In this document: one piece after another, positions 57,302 through 64,000 of the stretch
How the letters are laid out: every line of letters begins with the position of its first letter
Position numbering within the stretch: the first letter of the stretch is position 1
Assembly: GCF_038397755.1 (NCBI RefSeq)
Contig: NZ_CP151637.1
Span: forward strand, 1,798,001 to 1,862,000
Origin: Microbacterium sp. LWH7-1.2
GTDB lineage: Bacteria > Actinomycetota > Actinomycetes > Actinomycetales > Microbacteriaceae
Length of the DNA stretch: 64,000 bases
Direction: 5' to 3'
The notes under the pieces: model-generated
What the model was told of the DNA's origin: nothing
Database searches by the model: none
The model's input: the letters and a program-made list of their open reading frames with translations, nothing else
Program-made: the position numbers and the translations under genes

Positions 57302-58501
57302 TCAGGACACCCCGAGTTGTCCGGACAGGACCATGACGGCGGCGCCGCGCAGGACGATGTCCTGGCCTTGCTCCGTCATCCGCACTCGCACGCCTTCGTC
57401 GACGGACGGCGCGAGCGTGCGCGCACGGAGTGTCTCGACGGTCTGCTCCGCGAGGGATCCGCCGAGGAGTTCAGGGGGGCCGGAGAGGACGATCTCCGAC
57501 ACGTCGAGGGCGCCGACCACGGGGGCCAGCGCGATGCCGAGCCGCTCCCCTGCGTCGCGGAGGATGCCCTCGTGGTCGGCGGGATCGGCCGCCGCGCTCA
57601 GCCGCGAGGTCAGCGAGGGCACCGAGAGCCACGCCTCGAGGCATCCGACCTTGCCGCACGCGCACTGCGGGCCGCCATCCGTGCCGACGGTGACGTGCCC
57701 GATCTCGCCCGCGGCGAAGCGGCTGCCGCGCATGGGCTGACCGGCGAGCAGCAGACCCGAGCCGACACCTCGGCCGACCTTGACGAGGAGCACGTCGTCA
57801 GGTGCGCCGCCGAACGTGTACTCGGCCAGGACGGCGGCGTTGGCGTCGTTCGCGACGAGGACGGGGACCCCGAGCGCGCCGCGCAGCGCGCCTTCGAGAT
57901 CGAACCCGGCCCAGCCGAAGTTCGGCGCCGTGAGGATGACGCCGCGGTCGTCGACGACACCGGGGGTGCCGACGCCGATGCCGAGCACGGGCGCGTGGGA
58001 GTCGGTGACGAGGGCGCGGGCGAGCTCCACGACGGTGTCGACGAGGGCATCGGCGTCGGGCACCGCGACCTCGCGACGCGCGACGATGCCGCCGTCGAGC
58101 GTGAGGACGGCGCCGATGAAGGTGTCGCTCCCCGAGAGGTCGAGCCCGATGATCCGGTGCCCTGCGTGGTCGAGGTCGACGAGGATCGCCGGCTTGCCAG
58201 GCCCCGAGGCCTCGCGCACGCCCATCTCGGCGACGAACCCGTCCGCGATGAGCTCGGCGACGAGGTCGGAGATCGTGACCCGGGTGAGCCCTGTCTCGCG
58301 GGACAGGTCGGCGCGGCTCATCGCGCCCTGGTGGAACAGGGTCTGCAGCACGAGCGAGCGGTTGTGGCCGCGAGCGTGCTCGGGCAGAACCTTCGCGCCC
58401 TGGCGGAGCGTGCGTCCAGGGGCGAATGCGCGGGTGTTCGTGGTGGTGCTCTGCGGCGTGTCGATAATGGATGGGCCGCGCCGCGCTTCCGTATTGGACA
58501 T
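57302..58501 (-). CDS. ROK-family transcriptional repressor (NagC-like)
   Basis: 399 residues. An N-terminal winged helix (residues about 40-95; LVLQTLFHQGAMSRADLSRE, TRVTISDLVAELIADG) is followed by a ROK sugar-sensing domain with GLDLSGSDTFIGAVL and the zinc motif CACGKVGCLEAW. It probably represses the amino-sugar genes and is released by GlcNAc or GlcNAc-6-P. A -35/-10 pair and a palindromic operator lie over its own start, pointing to autoregulation. The mRNA may be leaderless. Confidence 0.9.
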   Translation of the reverse strand: MSNTEARRGPSIIDTPQSTTTNTRAFAPGRTLRQGAKVLPEHARGHNRSLVLQTLFHQGAMSRADLSRETGLTRVTISDLVAELIADGFVAEMGVREASGPGKPAILVDLDHAGHRIIGLDLSGSDTFIGAVLTLDGGIVARREVAVPDADALVDTVVELARALVTDSHAPVLGIGVGTPGVVDDRGVILTAPNFGWAGFDLEGALRGALGVPVLVANDANAAVLAEYTFGGAPDDVLLVKVGRGVGSGLLLAGQPMRGSRFAAGEIGHVTVGTDGGPQCACGKVGCLEAWLSVPSLTSRLSAAADPADHEGILRDAGERLGIALAPVVGALDVSEIVLSGPPELLGGSLAEQTVETLRARTLAPSVDEGVRVRMTEQGQDIVLRGAAVMVLSGQLGVS

Positions 58502-58505
58502 GTTT

Positions 58506-58537
58506 GTTAGTAGACCTTACGAACTAACTTTCCGCAA
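58506..58537 (-). promoter_or_regulatory. ROK repressor promoter and GTTAGT-N11-ACTAAC operator
   Basis: On the minus strand, -35 TTGCGG (58537-58532), a 17-bp spacer and -10 TCTACT (58514-58509) end 7 bp before ATG 58501. The palindrome GTTAGT-N11-ACTAAC (58506-58528) covers the -10 and spacer, so binding would shut the gene's own promoter. Confidence 0.75.
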
Positions 58538-58696
58538 GTCCTTGAATTGATTTGGGCGGATGCTTTACAAAACCGTGATCCGCCGTGTCGCGATCGTTAC
58601 ACAACTGCGTGCGGTTTTCCGACCGTGACCGGCGGTTCGTGCGTGACCAGGACGTGACCTCAGCACCCGGGCGAGTCGCCTACGATGGGGGGAAGC

Positions 58697-60916
58697 ATGG
58701 ATCACAGTCGGGGGTGTGGCGTGACGAATCTGGCGACCGAGTCGCAGGCCGGAAAGGCGTCCGTCGGCGACGCCGTCCAGGCCGAGCAGGCCGTCGAGGA
58801 CGAGCTGTCCGCACCGGCGGAGACTGCGGCACCCGATGCCGTGGACGAGACGGATGCTGAGCCCCCGGCGGATGCCGAGACGGCAGAGTCCGTCGCGCCC
58901 GTGGTCGCGGACGACTCCCCCGCCGCCGAGGGTGCGGACGAGCCGGCGCAAGCCACCGACGCCGACCCGGAGGCGGAACTCGACGCAGAGGTCGAGCCCG
59001 AAGGTGAGGCCGAGCCCGACGACGAGCTGGAGCCGGAAGCCGAACCGCAGCCGGAAGCCGAGCTGGAGCCCGAAGCGCAGCCGGAGGCGGAACTCGACGC
59101 GGAGGTCGAGCCCGAAGGTGAGGCCGAGCCTGTTGACGACGAGCTGGAGCCCGAAGCCGAACCGCAGCCGGAAGCCGAACTGGAGCCCGAAGCGCAGCCG
59201 GAGGCGGAACTCGACGCGGAGGTCGAGCCCGAAGGTGAGGCCGAGCCTGTTGACGACGAGCTGGAGCCCGAAGCGGAGCTGGAGCCCGAAGCGGAGTTGG
59301 AGGCCGAAGCGGAGTTGGAGGCCGAGCCCGCCGACGAGCCCGCTGCGGACGAAGACGGCCAGGCCGAGGCATCCGTCACCACCGACACCGACACCGACGC
59401 AGAGACCGTCGTCGTCGCGACCGCCGTGCTGACGCAGGCAGCCGCGACCCCGCTCGCGCCGACTGCGAACCTCTCCGCCGAGACGGCGACCGCCGCCGGC
59501 ACCGCTACCGGTCCCGCGGACGGCTCACCCGCCTTCGCGTGGGCGCCCGCCGAGCCCAAGCCCAAGAAGAAGCACACGGCGCTCTGGATCAGCGCGGCTG
59601 CCGGCGTGGCGGTGGTGGGACTCGTCGTCTCGTCGCTCGTGCTCATCGCGCCCGGCACCGCGGTCGCCGGCGTGCCGGTCGGCTGGCTCACGCCCGCCGC
59701 GGCTGCGGCGGCCATCGAGCAGCGCCTCGGCGAGACGACCGTCGTGCTCACAGGCGCAGGCGAGGACGCCGAGGTCACCGGTGCCGAGCTCGGCGCCGCA
59801 GTCGATGCCCGGGCGCTCGCCGACGCCGCTTTCGCGCAGCATCCGATGTGGAATCCGACGGCATGGTTCGCCACGACCGACGCGGAGATCGAGCTCGACC
59901 CTGTGGCGGCCACCGAAGCACTGCGCGAGGTCGCGCCGCAGCTCTACACCGACGCCACCGACGCGACGCTCGCGTTCGACGCAGCAACCGCGTCGTACGT
60001 CTCCACGCCCGCGGTCGCCGGCACCGGGATCGACGTGGCCGCCGTCCAGGACGCGATCCAGGCGGCATTCGAGGCCGGCGAGACACGCGTTCAGCTCGAC
60101 CCGGTCTCGGCCGACGTCCCTGCCGCCATCTCGACCGAGACCGCCGATGCCACCGTCGCGCAGCTGAACGGCATGCTCGACACCGCCGGCTTCTACGTGG
60201 GCGAAGAGCGCACGGTGCCGATCGATCGTGCGACGCTGGCCGCCTGGCTGACCGTCACGCCCGACCCTGAGAATGCCGCCTACGAGATCACCGCCGACGA
60301 GGCGGCCATCCAGACCGTGGTCGACGGGCTTCCGGCGGCGGTCAACCGGCCGGCCGAGAACGGCGCCGTCATCACCAACTCGGCGGGCAAGGTGCTCCGC
60401 GAGGAGGCGCCGGGGATCTCGGGACGCGAGGTTGGCGACACCTCGGGCCTGGCCTCGGACTCCGCCGCGCAGCTGGCGACGGGCGACGCGGTGTTCCAGA
60501 CGCCCGTGACCGAGGTCGCGCCCGTCGTCGCGACGCTCGCCCGCACGATCGAGGTGGACCTGTCCAGCCAGACAGCGACCCTCTTCGAGAACGGCAGCGC
60601 CATCCGCTCGTACCCGATCTCTTCGGGGCTGTCCGGCACGCCGACGCCCACCGGCCACTTCACCGTGAACGCCTACACCCGCGTCCAGGACATGGGCGCG
60701 CTGTGCTACAACCCGGCCGCGGTGAACAGCTATTGCACGAAGGACGTGCCCTGGATCACGTGGTTCGCGCCGGACATCGCCTTCCACGGCGCCTCGGCGT
60801 TCCGCAGCCGTCTCGGCGTGCCGCAGAGCCACGGCTGCGTCAACATGTGGAACGACGACGCCAAGTTCGTCTACGACTGGACGGCGCGCGGCACCGAGGT
60901 GTGGGTCCACGCCTGA
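58697..60916 (+). CDS. L,D-transpeptidase (YkuD) with peptidoglycan-binding domain and acidic repeat N-terminus
   Basis: 739 residues. Residues about 1-275 are acidic and repetitive (E-P-E-A and D/E/A runs), cytoplasmic. A basic stop-transfer-like KPKKKH precedes one TM ([20 protein letters not shown], about 295-315). Then come two PG_binding_4-like modules and a C-terminal YkuD domain with the catalytic SHGCVNMW. It would form 3-3 crosslinks in the wall or attach proteins to it. ATG 58697 follows GGGGGGAAGC; GTG 58720 is an alternative, with TACGAT (58681) as -10. Confidence 0.88.
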   Translation: MDHSRGCGVTNLATESQAGKASVGDAVQAEQAVEDELSAPAETAAPDAVDETDAEPPADAETAESVAPVVADDSPAAEGADEPAQATDADPEAELDAEVEPEGEAEPDDELEPEAEPQPEAELEPEAQPEAELDAEVEPEGEAEPVDDELEPEAEPQPEAELEPEAQPEAELDAEVEPEGEAEPVDDELEPEAELEPEAELEAEAELEAEPADEPAADEDGQAEASVTTDTDTDAETVVVATAVLTQAAATPLAPTANLSAETATAAGTATGPADGSPAFAWAPAEPKPKKKHTALWISAAAGVAVVGLVVSSLVLIAPGTAVAGVPVGWLTPAAAAAAIEQRLGETTVVLTGAGEDAEVTGAELGAAVDARALADAAFAQHPMWNPTAWFATTDAEIELDPVAATEALREVAPQLYTDATDATLAFDAATASYVSTPAVAGTGIDVAAVQDAIQAAFEAGETRVQLDPVSADVPAAISTETADATVAQLNGMLDTAGFYVGEERTVPIDRATLAAWLTVTPDPENAAYEITADEAAIQTVVDGLPAAVNRPAENGAVITNSAGKVLREEAPGISGREVGDTSGLASDSAAQLATGDAVFQTPVTEVAPVVATLARTIEVDLSSQTATLFENGSAIRSYPISSGLSGTPTPTGHFTVNAYTRVQDMGALCYNPAAVNSYCTKDVPWITWFAPDIAFHGASAFRSRLGVPQSHGCVNMWNDDAKFVYDWTARGTEVWVHA
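58970..59275 (+). repeat. 114-117 bp tandem repeat in the transpeptidase N-terminus
   Basis: Units start at 58970, 59084 and 59201 with GAGGCGGAACTCGACGC. Each encodes about 38 residues ([35 protein letters not shown]). The second carries one extra Val codon; the third is partial. Confidence 0.9.
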
Positions 60917-60960
60917 TCGCGGACCGCGCGCGGCCGGCGTGAACAGTCCCCGAGACGACG

Positions 60961-60990
60961 GAAGGACGGATGCCGAGGCATCCGTCCTTC
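60961..60990. terminator. Bidirectional GGATGC terminator between the transpeptidase and icd
   Basis: GAAGGACGGATGCC and GGCATCCGTCCTTC, perfect 14-bp arms with a 2-nt centre, extended by GACGAC/GTCGTC outside. It lies in the 85-bp gap between two convergent genes. Confidence 0.88.
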
Positions 60991-61001
60991 GTCGTCAGTG
61001 A

Positions 61002-63215
<2,214 letters not shown>

Positions 63216-63361
63216 CAGTCACGTCCTTCTTGCGGGTCGGCGTTCAGCCTATCGCAAGCATCCGAGATATCTCGACGTCAAGATACTTCTCCGTATGAAC
63301 TCCGTGTTAATCCGAGACTCCGACGATGCCGGATGTCGTCATGGGGGCTAGCCTGTGGTCC

Positions 63362-63814
63362 ATGGGTGAACTGCGACTCGTCGAACTGTCCGCCGCGACC
63401 ATCGTGGCGGTCAACAATATGTCGCTCAAGCCCGGCCAGGAGGAGTACCTGTCGCCGGTGAGCTACGGCATCGCCGCGACGGTCGTGAACCCGCAGACGA
63501 CCTGGCAGCGCGTGGTCCTCGACGGCGAGGAGGTGGTCGCCTTCGTCAGCGGCAACTTCGACCCCGACGATCCGCAGGAGCACTTCCGCTCGGTGCTGTG
63601 GCGCATCAACGTCGACGCCGACGACCAGGGCCGGGGCGTCGGCCGCTTCGCGGTGGCCGGGCTCCTCGAAGAGGCCCGCAACCGCGGAATGGACCGCGTG
63701 AACGTCATCTACGAGGCCGGCGAAGGCGGTCCGCAGGCATTCTTCGAGCGCGTGGGCTTCACACCGGTCGGCGAGACCGAGTACGGTGAAGTCATCGCAG
63801 AGATCCGTCTCTGA
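63362..63814 (+). CDS. GNAT-family N-acetyltransferase
   Basis: 150 residues. The acetyl-CoA loop is in VDADDQGRGVGRFAVAGLLE (R/Q-x2-G-x-G/A), followed by NRGMDRVNVIYEAGEGGPQA and the final FFERVGFTPVGETEYGEV. This is a complete small GNAT, similar to spermidine/spermine (SpeG/BltD-like) acetyltransferases; the substrate is unknown. TAGCCT lies 7 bp before ATG 63362, with no Shine-Dalgarno, so the mRNA is probably leaderless. Confidence 0.88.
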   Translation: MGELRLVELSAATIVAVNNMSLKPGQEEYLSPVSYGIAATVVNPQTTWQRVVLDGEEVVAFVSGNFDPDDPQEHFRSVLWRINVDADDQGRGVGRFAVAGLLEEARNRGMDRVNVIYEAGEGGPQAFFERVGFTPVGETEYGEVIAEIRL

Positions 63815-63853
63815 CGCGAAGCCGCACGATCGACCCGAAGACTTCCCCACACA

Positions 63854-63923
63854 GCGCCCGCCGGGCGCTCAGAGACCGGCGGCGGGGCCTCGAATACCCC
63901 TCCCCCATCGAGACCCCGTCGCC
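63854..63923 (+). terminator. Two stem-loops after the GNAT gene
   Basis: GCGCCC-gcc-GGGCGC (63854-63868), then GGCGGCGGGGCCTCGA (63878-63893) pairing with TCGAGACCCCGTCGCC (63908-63923; 14 of 16). The second loop holds CCCCTCCCCC, like the nagA terminator loop. Confidence 0.75.
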
Positions 63924-63990
63924 TTCTCGGTCCGCGCCTTCTCGGTCCGCCGCGTCGAAACGCTTCCGCGCGACGCGCTAGGGTGAGCGG

Positions 63991-64000
63991 ATGCCGAGAT
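63991..64000 (+). CDS. Possible start of the next gene (cut by the window edge)
   Basis: ATG at 63991 follows TAGGGT by about 6 bp, the same spacing as other short-leader starts here. Only three codons are visible, and GGATGCCGAG is also a common repeat word, so this is tentative. Confidence 0.2.

Overview
The window is very GC-rich, with frequent GTG starts, 1-4 bp gene overlaps, many start codons only a few bases after a TAnnnT-like -10 element, and a monomeric NADP isocitrate dehydrogenase, GTP-type PEP carboxykinase, ECF42 sigma factor and RamB-like regulator. This points to a chromosomal segment of an actinobacterium, most likely Microbacteriaceae (Microbacterium or a close relative). 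That placement is inference from gene content and composition; there is no rRNA in the window. I see no insertion sequence, prophage, CRISPR array, tRNA or rRNA.

Layout. 0-10 kb: an ABC-2 exporter pair, a small HTH protein beside a fused ABC exporter, pckG divergent from a RamB-like regulator, an AlkZ-like protein and several small uncertain genes. 10-36 kb is an aromatic-acid catabolic region: a succinate-semialdehyde dehydrogenase (gabD), a MobA/phenol-hydroxylase-like monooxygenase divergent from an IclR regulator, a ThDP enzyme, the phenylacetyl-CoA pathway (paaABCDE-paaG and paaF-paaH-paaZ-paaI, with a divergent TetR regulator), an MHS-type transporter, and the homoprotocatechuate meta-cleavage pathway (an FAH-RraA fusion, a GntR regulator, hpaE, hpaD, hpaH, hpaI). 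HpaI yields pyruvate and succinic semialdehyde, which GabD can oxidise; the Paa route yields acetyl-CoA and succinyl-CoA, and PckG supplies gluconeogenesis from such substrates.

36-45 kb: a transglutaminase-like protein, a DGPF/YciI protein with its ECF42 sigma factor and a matching promoter, a polar amino-acid ABC importer, a MarR/flavodoxin-reductase pair, and folD plus glyA, with a ZTP riboswitch ahead of glyA. 45-58.5 kb is a chitin/GlcNAc region: beta-hexosaminidase, nagA, nagB, a ROK sugar kinase, a sugar ABC importer and a ROK repressor. It is interrupted by an unusual sigma/anti-sigma fusion, a YrdB-like protein and an FAD oxidase. 58.5-64 kb: an L,D-transpeptidase with a repetitive acidic N-terminus, icd and a GNAT acetyltransferase.

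Beyond the genes, the window is rich in short repeats. (1) GGATGC-armed palindromes occur as terminators, in 5' leaders and inside genes, with a matching bias for GAT-GC and GCA-TCC codon pairs. (2) A 45-bp element is translated in one frame (peptide SRSLSER) at three gene junctions of the paa cluster. (3) Several 70-90 bp imperfect palindromes lie between genes, and one forms the interdomain linker of the FAH-RraA fusion. (4) Four copies of GGCGA-S-TCGCC lie between two convergent genes. These repeats, the FAH-RraA fusion and the sigma/anti-sigma/extracellular fusion are the most unusual things here.
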